From positions 54,339,502 through 54,403,501 of the forward strand of contig JBCNJP010000006.1 in the NCBI GenBank assembly GCA_039602395.1: 64,000 nucleotides of DNA, written 5' to 3'. The notes under the pieces are model-generated. The model did not search any database. It was not told where the DNA came from and saw only the letters and a program-made list of their open reading frames with translations. The position numbers and the translations under genes were made by a program. This DNA is from Deinandra increscens subsp. villosa (Eukaryota > Streptophyta > Magnoliopsida > Asterales > Asteraceae). This document shows, in pieces, positions 24,213-35,520 of this stretch (the stretch's first letter is position 1; every line of letters begins with the position of its first letter).

Positions 24213-24725
24213 TAGACTAAAATGTCTTTACTTTTATTTCTTAATTGTGTCACATGTTAAAATTATAGTACTTTCTATTATATGTTAAAATTATATTACT
24301 TTCTATTATTTTTAAGCAAGACTAATTTTTTATTTGATCTAACCCCTATAATAAACATTTAAAGAAACTATCTGATGTAATCATACTTATCCGGGTCCAA
24401 CCTGCACATTTTTTTATCTAACCCCTATCAACAAAACGAAGGGGATTAGGGTGTAAATGGAAAAATAGTTTTTTATTTTTATTTTTATTTGTTTTAGAAA
24501 ATAGTTGCAAAGGATCACAATTATCTACATGTTTGATTTGATTTTTTTTATTTTTTATTTATTCTCTAAATAATTATAGTTGCTATTTTTAAATGTTTTA
24601 TTTTATATTTATTTTCTAAATAAATATGGACTTTATCTTCAAAAAAAACTTTTTAAAAACTTGATTTTTGATTAATAGTAAAGACTGTTAGTTTTTTATT
24701 AAATGTCCAACCTAGAGTTCTCAAA
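24213..24725. other. AT-rich spacer between the two foldback elements
   Basis: About 510 bp with T-rich runs and no gene. It includes a short inexact duplication of TTAAAATTATA-TACTTTCTATTA near 24250-24310. Confidence 0.5.
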
Positions 24726-24734
24726 ATTTTTCTA

Positions 24735-25514
24735 GGAAAATTAAATTTAAATAGTCTCAACTTTTGAGGGTTGGCCGATAATAATCACACTTTTAATAAT
24801 AATTCTCAATAGTCCCAACTTTCACTTTATCTACTAATAATGGTCTCACCGTTAAAATACTTAACACCATTAAGTTTTTTATACATTTCTTTTCAACCTC
24901 AATCTTTAATCCACCATAACTTCTTCAAATCTTGATGAAAAGTCAATCCGTAAGTTGCTATGACTTAATGACGAAAAACCGAACAAAACTAGATCTATAT
25001 TGCTTAGGTTTTAAAGAGATTATGATGATGAACAAGAGCATCAAAGTTACATTTTTTTCATGACTTTGGATAAAAATTGAGTATCAATTCCATTGTATTT
25101 GTGTTATTGGTCGATTCCAGCAGATTTAGCATGTTCTTACGAATCTACAGCAAGTTACGGAATTGATTTTCATGGAGTTTTGATCGGATTTCAAATTTCA
25201 CAACTTTATCTTTTTCATGAAGCTTCAACAATGGTGGATTGACCAATTCCTGATGATTTTCAATGACTCTTGTTGCTATAGATTCGGGTTTTCATCACGA
25301 GTTCATAGCAACTAAAGGATTGAATTTTCATCAAGATTTGAAGAAGTTATATTGGATCAAAGATTGAGGTTGAAAAGAAATCTTAACACCGTTAAGTTTT
25401 TTAACGCCGGGACCATTATTAGTAAATAGAGTGAAAATTGGGACCATTGGAAGTTATTATTAAAAGTGGGATTATTAAACCCTTAAAAGTTGGATTATCT
25501 AAATCCAATTTTCC
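24735..25514. mobile_element. Foldback MULE-type MITE, copy 2 (780 bp)
   Basis: Same family and orientation as the element at 23416, with scattered substitutions and small indels over its whole length. Flanks show an imperfect 9-bp duplication (ATTTTTCTA/AACTTTCTA, 7 of 9). It therefore arrived by its own insertion and not by tandem duplication of copy 1 with its flank. No coding capacity. Confidence 0.8.
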
Positions 25515-25940
25515 AACTTTCTATTCTATTTGAGACTAGGTTTTAAAAACTTTCTATATCATTTGAGACTTTAAATAATCAAGTACTTTTAAATCATTTT
25601 ATCGTCTTTGTTTCCGTATCATTGTAACTACTTGATTCATATAGGATTGACTCATAAGCGCTTAAACTAGAGTCTACTACACCGAGCGAAATTATATATA
25701 GTATATAGATGATTCATATTCAAAATTTAGAAAACATATATTCATACCGCAAGACACATTAAAATGATAACTTGATGGTAAAATGATGGTTTTTCAATCA
25801 AAAGATTATGAGTTTAAATCTTATAAAGTACCTGTGTGATAATTTTATCCGTTAAAAAAAATCATAAGACACCAAAGTATTGAAGTGGTTTTAGTCTTTT
25901 TTTTTTAACGGCAAACAAATACCCTGGAATACCAGAGAGT
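25515..25940. other. Unassigned AT-rich spacer
   Basis: About 430 bp with no gene. It contains poly-T/A tracts and nothing that could be assigned. Confidence 0.4.
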
Positions 25941-25948
25941 ATTACACC

Positions 25949-26959
25949 TAGAGTTGCAAAAACCGGTTTGAAAACTAAACCGGTTTGGTTCTCAACCCGG
26001 TTTTAACCAAAATCGGTTTTAATCAAAACCGGTTTGGGGCCAAACCGCTTCGGTTACCAAACCGGTTTTGAGCTTGACACGTTGAAACCGAGGAAACTGG
26101 TTCCGGTTAGAAACCGAACTGCTTTGGGAACTCAAACTCAAACCGGTTTGAACCGGTTTGGTCTTTTTTTTTAAACTTTATAAAAACTAAGAAAAACATA
26201 CTTTTTATTGAATAAAAACATAAAACATTACAAATGACAAGAAGTTCACACTTAAACGATTACAATAGTAGCTAATTTTGAAAGAAAATACAAATATTTT
26301 AACTAGATTAAACATTATTGTTCGGACCATCGACCCCAACTTGAGTTTGATCACTACTTGGGTTATTCTTCTTCGTTTTGCAATAAAGTTCCAAATGGTT
26401 CTTAAGATTCGAGTTCGAATCTCCTTTCATTAGCAAACCGCAATAATGACACCGAGCCCTTTGCCAACCATTTTTCAACTCAACCAAGTCGAAATGCGGA
26501 CCGAACATATGCAGAGCCCTTTTTGTCTCAAGAATCTTCACAATCGAGTACTCGTCGTCGCCACTACCACTACCACTAGCATGAACATTGAATGTGGTGT
26601 TGCTTTGAGCACTTGAAGAGGCCATTTTTTGAGTGAATGAGTGATAATCTTTGTTAATTTAAGAGTTTTTTTAGAAATTGGGAAGTGGGGTAATGTTTAT
26701 AACACATCAAAGGGGTATATATAACAATTTTTAGGCTCAACCCCCCTCCAAACAGTCAAAAAAACGGCTATAATAACGTTCCAACGATCATATAACGACT
26801 ATAAAAAGGTTGTATAAAAAAAGTGAAGATACCGGTTTGGGCCAAACCGGTTTGAAAACCGGTTTCTTCACTAAACCTCCTAATCGACTGAACCGGTTCG
26901 GTTTGACCGGTTGGGGAACCGGTTTGGCCGCCCAAACCGGTTTGGGATTTGCACCTCTA
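25949..26959 (-). mobile_element. Non-autonomous hAT element carrying a BED zinc-finger ORF (1011 bp)
   Basis: The ends are inverted repeats of hAT type: TAGAGTTGCAAAAACCGGTTTG on the left in complement to CCAAACCGGTTTGGGATTTGC...CTA on the right (TAGAGGTGCAAA when read inward). An 8-bp target duplication, ATTACACC/TTTACACC (7 of 8), flanks it. Both subterminal regions (about 25965-26165 and 26830-26950) are packed with AACCGGTTT words, the layout expected of transposase binding sites. Only one short ORF, a BED finger, lies inside. Confidence 0.85.
26308..26625 (-). CDS. BED-type zinc-finger protein, 105 aa (hAT transposase N-terminus)
   Basis: The ORF starts at ATG 26625 (MASSSAQSNTTFNVHASGSG) and ends by a stop at 26308. 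Residues about 45-85 form a BED finger: W-x-RARCHYCG...LKNHLELYC, with two Cys, a His and a final Cys in the right spacing. BED fingers are the DNA-binding N-terminal domain of hAT transposases. The catalytic RNase H-like domain and the dimerisation region are absent, so this protein could bind the AACCGG repeats that surround it but not cut DNA. It is intact and begins with a plausible start, so it may be expressed. Whether it acts as a repressor is inference. An alternative is that it is simply the first exon left after an internal deletion. Confidence 0.7.
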   Translation of the reverse strand: MASSSAQSNTTFNVHASGSGSGDDEYSIVKILETKRALHMFGPHFDLVELKNGWQRARCHYCGLLMKGDSNSNLKNHLELYCKTKKNNPSSDQTQVGVDGPNNNV

Positions 26960-27033
26960 TTTACACCAGTTGAACTCATTTCGGGAAAAATTATCTTCGC
27001 GAGCGGTTTATCTGGTAAAACCTGAGAGCTCAG

Positions 27034-27116
27034 AAATCGAACTTGTGATCTCTTAGTCTCAAATCTCCGTTAACAAATCGAACTTGTGATCTCTTAGTCC
27101 TAAATCTCCCTTAACC
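27034..27116. repeat. 41-bp tandem duplication
   Basis: AAATCGAACTTGTGATCTC... is present twice with a 41-bp period and a few differences, in the short stretch between the hAT element and the gypsy target site. This part would be the original upstream region of PEPC before the gypsy insertion. Confidence 0.75.
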
Positions 27117-27171
27117 GCTGGTTTTACGCCCCGTTCCCGAGTTAACTTTAGAAGAGAAAAGATTTAGTGAA

Positions 27172-27903
27172 TGATGACGTATGTCCGGGTCGGATGACGT
27201 CACAAGGAGATAGACACACATATCCAACCCGAAACACTACGCAAGTCACGAGTGTCGGCCTCGCAACCTGCCGGCCGACAGACAACACAGGAAAGATAGT
27301 CGGCCCTCATCAGGGTCGACACACAATGTATGTCAAGGGTCGACTCCGAAGGAGTCGACCAACCATCCGCTCAACGTCGGCTAGACGGCACATACGATAG
27401 CCGACACTCGAGCACGACAAGTCCGAGACGGACACCACATACCAACGCTCCCACAACAACAGGTCGGCGTGCCGACACCCGAACTGACTACACATTTAAT
27501 GCGATTACCCAAAATGTGTACTGCAGGAACTTGGCACAGTCCAAGACGCAGACCTGCAGCCTACCTCCTTTGGGCAATTAGCATTAATGACGATACAAGA
27601 CAAAGGTTGAGGGTTATAAATACACTCCAACCACCAGGTTATATCTCATTCAATGCGCTCAGTCTCGACTTAATTACACTTAATCTTTTGAAACGCATAC
27701 TCATTCTCACGCCCGAGCTTGGTCGCAAGGCACCCTGTCCTGCCCTCCAAGAACAACGGTGTTTCTTTGTTTTGCAGATAACAGCCGAGCCGAGACCCTC
27801 CAGACCGAAGGCTGTCTGTTCTTTCATCTTTGTAGTCGTCCTATCAGAGTGGCTCGTCCTAGACTTCGGCCTATCTAGCCATTCTCGGTAGCCCGATTCT
27901 ACA
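27172..27903 (+). repeat. 5' LTR (732 bp) of the young gypsy element
   Basis: Starts TGATGACGTATGTCC, ends CCCGATTCTACA. Contains TGACGTCA (27194-27201), a bZIP/CRE-type palindrome; a perfect hairpin at 27338-27360 with 10-bp arms (GGTCGACTCC) and a GAA loop; and a TATA box GTTATAAATACAC (about 27614-27626). Confidence 0.95.
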
Positions 27904-27904
27904 T

Positions 27905-27921
27905 TGGCGCCATCCGCACGG
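27905..27921 (+). promoter_or_regulatory. Primer binding site
   Basis: TGGCGCCATCCGCACGG follows the 5' LTR with one intervening T. It shares its first 12 bases with the PBS of the gypsy remnant at 6018-6035. Confidence 0.85.
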
Positions 27922-27938
27922 TCCTCAACACAATTTCC

Positions 27939-30900
27939 ATGATGCCTGTCAATCAAGAACGAAACTCCAAAGAAGACTTTGTCACCCCAGACGAAAGAAA
28001 CAGTGCCAGATCATCTGGCGTAACTGATCCCCAAACTCTAACGCTCACACCAGAACTGGTGAGGCGAAACTTCCTACAGCTCCGACAGATGATGAACGAA
28101 CACATAGCAGCCGAGAGAACAAAGGGCATACGTGTACAATTATCCTTCGACGACGAAAACCCCATCATCAACGACGAAATGCCGCCACCACCGGGGGTGA
28201 CGTTAGCCAACCAAGGCCGACAGGTGTCGTGACCGACAATACATCAGTATCGACTCAGACATCGGGACCTACAGTGTCAGCACCAACCCCAGTCATGAGA
28301 GCAGGTCCCATACCGACACACAGCACCTCGGGTCCAGTACACTTCCCATTCAACCAACAACACTCGATGTCGTTCCCGGGCCACCAGTTTTACCCCTACC
28401 TGCCGTTCATGAACCCATACGGAGCACCAGCTTATCAGATGCCCTTATACCCACCGTATGGCATGCCACCACACCCATCGGGTCCGGCACACATGGCAAA
28501 CCCAGGAACTGGCCCTCGGCCAAAGCTGAACGCTAGAGTCGAAACCCCAGCGACAAGGGCAGACGAGCTAAAGGACGCCAGTACCGACGATTTCTCCTTA
28601 CCTTACGTCCCAGAGGAAGAAAACAAGTTCACTAAACGAATAGAGAGCTTCGAGTGCCCACCAAAAACAAAGTTGCCAAGCACAATAAAGACATACGATG
28701 GCAGCACCGACCCCAAAGATCACTTACACGCCTTCAAATCGGCTGCAAGTATTGAAAAGTGGTTTATTCCCGTGTGGTGCAAGATGTTTGTGCAGACCCT
28801 CTCAGGCCCAGCCAGACTCTGGTTTAATTCCCTCCCTGATGGTTCGATTGACAGCTATGTCGAGTTGAAACAGTTATTTTCCAAACATTTCAGCCAGCAG
28901 AAGAAGTGCACCAAAGACCCCATCGAGTTACACAACATCCGACAGGGGGACCAAGAGTCTCTCCGAACCTTCCTTGAAAGGTACAAAACCGAGTCCCTGA
29001 CCATCGGCCATGTCGATGAGAGACAGAAAATTTCAGCCTTTATCAACGGTTTAAGAACAAGGCAATTGATTAAGGAGATGAGTGCCAGAGTTCCTGTGAC
29101 AATCCAGGAAGCTTTCTACCGAACCGAAGCCTTCATCCGAGGTGAGGAGACGGCACAGCTCCGAGACAAATCGTATGGCGGACAACAAAGGTCACAGGGT
29201 CGACCACAACACAGCAGGGACTCCCGCCGACCTTGGCAGTCGGGGGGAGATAGAGGAAACCGAGACGATCACCGACACTCCGGCTTTACACCTTACGAAC
29301 GACCGTCTCCCTCTAACCAGAGGCACGATAAAAGGGAATACCCCAACCTAACAAAAACTCCCAGGGAAATTTTGCAGACAGAAGATACCAGCCGGCAATT
29401 TGGCAAACCACGAATAGTGGGTTCCAATACGACCAACCGAAATATGGCCAAATATTGTGATTTCCACCTCGACAGAGGTCACGATACAGACGAGTGTCAT
29501 CAGTTGAAGAAGGAGATCAGTCATGCAGTAAAAACAGGGCAGCTGGCACACCTGTTGAAAGAAATCAAGGAGAAAAAGAACAAGAAAGAGGAGAAAAATG
29601 ACAATGCCCCAATCCTAATGACACACGCTTCTCGCAGCAAAAGGCCGAAGCTCAGAAGAGAAAGTTGGGCCAACAAGCCAATCTCCTTCCCAGCACTAGA
29701 CACGGCTATGCCGACACTCAACCCTATGGTCATCATCGCCAATGTGGCAGACCACGACATTCATAGAACATACATTGATGTGGGGAGTGCCTCGGACATC
29801 ATGTACAAGGCATGTTTCTCTAAACTACCGACTCACATACAGCAACACCTCCAGCCATCGAAAACATCATTGGTCGGCTTCAGCGGAGACATGGTCTTTC
29901 CCGAAGGAGAAATTACATTGCCGGTAACCCTATCTGATGGATCGTACACAAGAACCGAGGAAGTAACCTTTCTCGTGGTCGACCGACCCTCACGATACAA
30001 TATCCTTTTCGGTCGACCAGCGATCTACCAGTTCGGCTGCGTTGTCTCTACAGCGCATGGGATAATGAAGTTTCCAACCAGAGATGGCATAGCAACTGTC
30101 CGATCCACCCGATCCCACTCCAACCTCACAGCCGATGTCACAGAAGAAGCAGTCCAGAACAAGTGGAAAGTCAATGAGGAATACCCGGACCAACTGGTCA
30201 CCATCGGTCCCGAGCTATCTAATCCGACACGTGAAAAGTTATACAACTTGATACGCAACAGCACAGATGTGTTCGCTTGGACCCCAGCCGACATGACAGG
30301 GGTACCAAAAGAGATCACCGAACACCTTCTGAAAGTCGATCCAAAGCAGCGACCAATGGCCCAAGCAAAAAGAAGCATGGCTCGAGACCGAAGCAGGGCA
30401 GTATGTGAAGAAGTAACAAAGCTGGTAAAAGCAGGGATCCTGCGAGAGGTCAAGTGGCACACCTGGATCGCCAACCCAGTCATGGTAGCCAAATCTGACG
30501 GCTCATGGAGAATGTGCGTCGACTTCACCAACCTCAACAACGCATGCCCGAAAGACTGGTATCCCCTGTTGGCCATAGATGCAAAAGTAGACGCCCTATC
30601 GGGCTACACATACAAGTGTCTTCTTGACGCTTACAAAGGATACCACCAGATCAAGATGGCTCGGCAAGACGAAGAAAAAACAGCCTTCCACACAGACAAA
30701 GGCATTTTTTGCTACCAAAAGATGCCCTTCGGCTTGAAAAATGCCGGAGCCACTTACCAAAGATTGATCGACCAAGTCTTCAACCCACAAATTGGCCGAA
30801 ACATGGAGGCCTACGTCGATGACTTAGTCATCAAGAGTGGGACAGAGGAAACGATGATTAGCGATATCGAAGAAATATTCGGTCGACTCAGAGTCGTCAA

Positions 30901-31345
30901 CATGAAGCTCAACCCGGCCAAATGCTCTTTCGGAATGAGGCAGGGCAAATTCATGGGACACATAGTCACCGACCAAAACATCATGGCTAATCCTGAAAAA
31001 ATAAAAGCAATAATGCAAATGAAGGAACCACATTGTCTAAAAGAACTCCAGTGCTTAAACGGTCGACTAGCTGCCCTCCATCGCTTCATCTCCAAGTTAG
31101 TAGAAAAGACGATGCCTTTCTTCCGAACCTTGAAGCAAGTATCCGACAAAAAACAGTTCCTCTGGACCAAAGAAGCCAATAAAGCGCTCCTAGAACTAAA
31201 GCAGAGCCTCACAGCTCTCACACCAGTCACCGCGCCGGCGACAGGGGAAGAAGTAATCCTCTACCTCTGTGTCGGCACCGAAGCCATAAGATGGTTATCC
31301 ATACCGAGCTATACAGGGAAACGCCCCGTCGTTCATCTCTCATAG
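27939..31345 (+). pseudogene. gypsy gag-protease-RT, truncated before RNase H and integrase
   Basis: A first frame (27939-28232) covers the N-terminus of gag and passes, with a frame change at about 28230, into a long frame to 31345. That frame has a Pro/Met-rich part, a gag core (WCKMFVQTLSGPARLWFNSL, ELKQLFSKHFSQQKK, FINGLRTRQLIKEM) and a zinc-binding YCDFHLDRGHDTDEC. A retropepsin-like YIDVGSASDIMY follows, then RT with WRMCVDFTNLNNACPKDWYP, MPFGLKNAGATYQR and the catalytic YVDDLVIKSG. The frame ends as RNase H would begin (after VILYLCVGTEAI). No integrase HHCC or DDE motif is found up to the 3' LTR. The copy of RT itself looks unbroken. The element would need integrase and RNase H from a relative. 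Confidence 0.85.
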
Positions 31346-31998
31346 CTCTTATTATTGGGTGACCGACACGCTCCCAAGCCTTCCAGTCGGCATGTTAACA
31401 ACCGACACATGGAACATTGGGCATAGATCGGACCACATAGACCGAAAGACTTCGGTCGAACCTAGGTATAAAAGCGCAAAAACATGTTTTAATTATCATA
31501 CATCAATAACAAATTTAGCAAAAACATAAGACTAAATACATTCGATACCGACACGCTCGTATCACACGCAATTGAGGTTGATAACAAGAACATTGATGAA
31601 TGTTCACTCACTCCCTCACCTTTATTTAATAACTCAAACATTGAGGTTGATAACCGACACTATACATTCATACTCGGCCATCACAAGACAAAGCCGACAC
31701 GGTGAACAACACACTCTCAATCATACAAACGCATCATACAAACGCAGTTATTTCTATTGCTACTTATTATAAGTACTTCGAAATCAACATGGCAAACACA
31801 ATGTACGAAATATGAATATTTTCCATTAATAAAAAGTCGTCAGGCATTACAATACTACCCAATCGGGTGAAAGGAAAAAACAACATAATAAAGTCCTATC
31901 TATACAGGGTCGGTACTAGCAGAAGCACTCGGCCCAACAGGAGCCGTGATCGTGCCAAAAGGTGCCTCGACCGGATAATCAACATCGGGGTCGACATC
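31346..31998 (+). other. Deletion scar and non-coding link in the gypsy element
   Basis: About 650 bp without a gene where RNase H and integrase should be (normally more than 2 kb). It holds a direct repeat of ATTGAGGTTGATAAC (about 31571 and 31643), a candidate for the sequence that mediated or accompanied the deletion. Confidence 0.55.
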
Positions 31999-34378
31999 CT
32001 AAAATTCTGCCCGAGTCTTGTTCAAACACTCGGACAAGCTGTCAAGATACTTGTACTTAAGCTTGGCATATTCAAAGGCCGCCTCATTCAGTTGCACATC
32101 GGAGTCGGGCTTATAATATTTACCCTCAGCCATAGGCTTCCCGGCAGCAACATGTTCAAACCCGGCAACAAAAACCAAATGGGCTCCTCGTCTCATCACA
32201 GCGCTCTGAAGCTTACCGAGCCTCCTCTTAAAAGGTCGACTGCCAAGTAGCCGACCGACAATGAATGACGGCCCCTCCTCGACAAACCACTGTCGGTCAT
32301 CACCCAGATCCTTCGCCTGGGTCTGAGTACCCCTGTATAGATCCGAAAGCCGATCTTTTTCGATCTTCAGTTTTTCAAGATCAGCAGTTAACCCCTTCAC
32401 TTCGGCCGAGTGACGAGCAGTGTTATCGTCACAGCGCTTCCGAAGATGACCAAGGGTGACTTCATGCTCCCTCGCCGACGCCTGGAGGGCAGCAAGCGCT
32501 TCAGCATCGGCCTGCCTCCCAGCCTTGAGATCGGCAACCTCCTTCTCTAAGGCCAAGACCTTATCAAAGTCGACTCTAGCATATGTTATCCTCAGGTCAC
32601 CGATCTCTATCTTTAACTTCCCAACTTCGACCCTCTTGGCCGTAACACGAGACTTCAGGCTGGTGACACTCTTCTCCAACCTGGCATTGCGCCGAACCAT
32701 GCCAATGCCAGCGACATAAGCACGGATAAATTTAAATGTCGCCCTCCGACGAGCCTCTTCTGGTGTCTCCCTGTCAAGTTCGACGCGAGTACCAGCCGGG
32801 ATACTCAGACGAGCGAACTCTCGGCACAATCTAGTAAAATCAAGCCGAGAGCCGTTGGTTATTTGCCATTCCGGCACAAACACTTGCTCGGCAGTACCAG
32901 GGTCGACCTCTTGGATAGGTGACGAGGCAAAGTCGTTGTCATCTACAACGAAGTGATCGGTCTTTGGCTCAGAAGAACGCGCAGACTGCCTCAGCTGGTC
33001 GAGTACTGTCCTCCGACCAGTATCAGTAAAGTGGGACCCTTTGGTCTGCAAGTCAAGGACAAAACTATCAAAATCATCAGGCAGCCAAGAACCATACAGA
33101 GGAGAGGGAGAGACACTTACACTAGCCGGAGCATCGTCGGCCTTTTTTCTTTCTCTTATCAGTAAGAGAAATCTCCCCCTCCCCAGCTTCCTCCTTATCC
33201 CCTTAACCTAAGGACAGAATGTCGACCTCCGCATCCGAAGCCTCATCGCGAAGCTTGGACGATTGCTTCCCGGTCGACACCCCCCTATGCACCGCCACAC
33301 GCTTTTGTCGGCGGCTGCTCTCTGTCCCCTCGATCTCGGTCGCAACGTCAAAAACCTTCCTTTTCCGAGTGATTTTGTCTTTCTTTGTCTTGCCAGCTTC
33401 TTCGTCGACAAGAACATTTGTCTCACCTCCAAGGGCAGACCCAATCAAAGTCTGAGGGCCGTCGAAAATGGTAAAATCCTCATACTGACGCCCAGAGGTC
33501 TTGTCGACAGGGCCCCTTTTGCCTTCACCCAACGGTTTCCTCCCTTGGATGACGTCAGATGGGTCGTCCAAGGTAATGAAGTCCAGAATATCCATATCTG
33601 CACAAGAAAATAAACAAGGTTAGCAAAAACGATAAAAGAAGAAACCGACAACAGTTAAAGAAAAGGGCGACAGGGTATTACCCCGACCCTCAAGAGTAAA
33701 ACATGGTTTCTCTGTCGTCGACAACCAATTGCGACTCAAACCAGTCACTACCAATACCCTCTCAGGGTACTTCTTCAAAGGAAGCCTAAGCCCTGTCAGC
33801 CGCCTCACCGTCTCCATCTCAAACTCCAGCTCAGGACGCTTCCATTTCTTTACCTTGGTCGACTTCCAAGGAAGGTCGACACCTATAATCTTGTCCGAAA
33901 CAAAAAAGAACTTGTCTTTAAAGTCCTTCAAGTTTGTCGGCAACCAATCCAGGTAACACGGGCTGGCAGACCCATCCTCGTACCTCCCCCGACGCTGCTC
34001 GAAACAGAACCAATCCCCCTGATGGTTTATTCTGTAAAACCGATGGAAGACACCGGATGTCGGCTCTGAACCCAGAGCCCAGCAAGTCGCCTCGAAGTGA
34101 GTCACCCTTAGAATGGCATTAGGATGCAACTGACTAATATGGACCGTGTTATGCTTCAAGACACTTATAAAGAATCTGGTCAACGGAATCCTCAAACGGC
34201 CGACGCTAAAAGATTTGGTATATAGACCGACCATATCATCAGGAGGATCCCTAATGGATTGCGTCGACGTCGGGAGGATGGGGTTCAGCTTATCGGAAAT
34301 GCCGAAGCGCTCACAATGATCATCTAACTCCGTTTGGGTAAGCGAAGATCTAAAATCCCTAATCCCTAGGGGCGCCAT
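31999..34378 (-). CDS. Antisense ORF (aORF) of the Tat-like element, multi-exon
   Basis: On the minus strand a TATA box (CCTATAAATACCTC, about 34566-34553) stands about 180 bp before ATG 34378 (MAPLGIRDFRSSLTQTELDD), so the gene has its own promoter. Exon 1 (34378-33682, 697 nt) encodes a domain with LHPNAILRVTHFEATCWALG and FHRFYRINHQGDWFCFEQRR, resembling the plant family called putative gypsy-type transposon (PF04195). A GT-AG intron leads to exon 2 (33597-33208), in frame across the junction. A further exon from about 33045 (after TTGCAG) to the stop at 31999 is a long coiled coil (KVGKLKIEIGDL-like heptads, EKLKIEKDRLSDL). The joining of exons 2 and 3 is uncertain. Function unknown; antisense genes of this kind are a recurrent trait of Tat/Grande elements. 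Confidence 0.65.
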
Positions 34379-34783
34379 AGAGAAAGGAAGGAAATTATAA
34401 AGATCAAGATAAAGAGGAACGTACCGGCAGAAAGCAAGAAGATGACGAACATATGCACTAAAAATGAGTCGAAAAACCGAAGCAGAAGGATCAATCGAAA
34501 GGAAGCAGAGTGAAAATGGAATTCGCTGTGGTGAAAAATGAAAGTAAAAAGAGGTATTTATAGGCGAAACCCTAATCAACGGTTGAGTTACCGCCCGTCC
34601 CATCACATGCCGTCACCAAAGCCCACAAAGGGCCCAACACGTGTCCACAGCTGTCACACATTGGTGTATGACAGGTGTCGGCCAAGACACACGGCCGACA
34701 CCAAAAGTTTAAAAACCGAAGCAAACAATTGTCCTTTTAGTCTGATAGTGATGTCCAGACCACCACATACCGGACTGGGGGGC

Positions 34784-35515
34784 TGATGACGTATGTCCGG
34801 GTCGGATGACGTCACAAGGAGATAGACACACATATCCAACCCGAAACACTACGCAAGTCACGAGTGTCGGCCTCGCAACCTGCCGGCCGACAGACAACAC
34901 AGGAAAGATAGTCGGCCCTCATCAGGGTCGACACACAATGTATGTCAAGGGTCGACTCCGAAGGAGTCGACCAACCATCCGCTCAACGTCGGCTAGACGG
35001 CACATACGATAGCCGACACTCGAGCACGACAAGTCCGAGACGGACACCACATACCAACGCTCCCACAACAACAGGTCGGCGTGCCGACACCCGACCTGAC
35101 TACACATTTAATGCGATTACCCAAAATGTGTACTGCAGGAACTTGGCACAGTCCAAGACGCAGACCTGCAGCCTACCTCCTTTGGGCAATTAGCATTAAT
35201 GACGATACAAGACAAAGGTTGAGGGTTATAAATACACTCCAACCACCAGGTTATATCTCATTCAATGCGCTCAGTCTCGACTTGATTACACTTAATCTTT
35301 TGAAACGCATACTCATTCTCACGCCCGAGCTTGGTCGCAAGGCACCCTGTCCTGCCCTCCAAGAACAACGATATTTCTTTGTTTTGCAGATAACAGCCGA
35401 GCCGAGACCCTCCAAACCGAAGGCTGACTGTTCTTTCATCTTTGTAGTCGTCCTATCAGAGTGGCTTGTCCTAGACTTCGGCATATCTAGCCATTCTCGG
35501 TAGCCCGATTCTACA
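34784..35515 (+). repeat. 3' LTR (732 bp), next to the PEPC gene
   Basis: Identical in length to the 5' LTR with 8 substitutions, all in the right half. Its TATA box GTTATAAATACAC (35226-35238) faces PEPC and would start RNA at about 35260, some 610 bp before the PEPC ATG. TGACGTCA is at 34806-34813 and the 10-bp-arm hairpin at 34950-34972. Confidence 0.95.
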
Positions 35516-35520
35516 GTGAA

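Larger units (their letters stand above)
27172..35515 (+). mobile_element. Young Ty3/gypsy (Tat-like) element with LTRs, PBS, PPT and TSD; integrase lost
   Basis: Complete from LTR to LTR (8344 bp). LTRs of 732 bp differ at 8 positions and have no length difference. The 5-bp target duplication GTGAA is perfect (27167-27171, 35516-35520). PBS TGGCGCCATCCG starts at 27905 and the polypurine tract GGACTGGGGGGC ends at 34783. The interior has gag, protease and RT on the plus strand; RNase H breaks off and integrase is missing. An antisense gene fills 34378-31999, as in plant Tat/Grande-type elements. With a substitution rate of 1.3e-8 per site per year (assumed, not measured here), 8 differences would mean roughly 0.4 million years. 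Confidence 0.95.

Noticed and set aside
23416..25514. Simple tandem duplication of one foldback element
   Set aside because: Each copy has its own target duplication and the intervening 0.5 kb is unrelated, so two insertions are more likely.
26788..27025. Overlapping frames in the right end of the hAT element
   Set aside because: Created by AACCGGTTT repeats; the repeats, not the frames, are the feature.
27330..27891. Frames of 83 and 140 aa within the gypsy LTRs (also at 34942-35503)
   Set aside because: Duplicated because the LTR is duplicated; no domain, and LTRs are regulatory.
30025..30576. 183-aa frame antisense to the gypsy protease/RT
   Set aside because: Shadow of the coding strand; the codon pattern follows gag-pol on the other strand.
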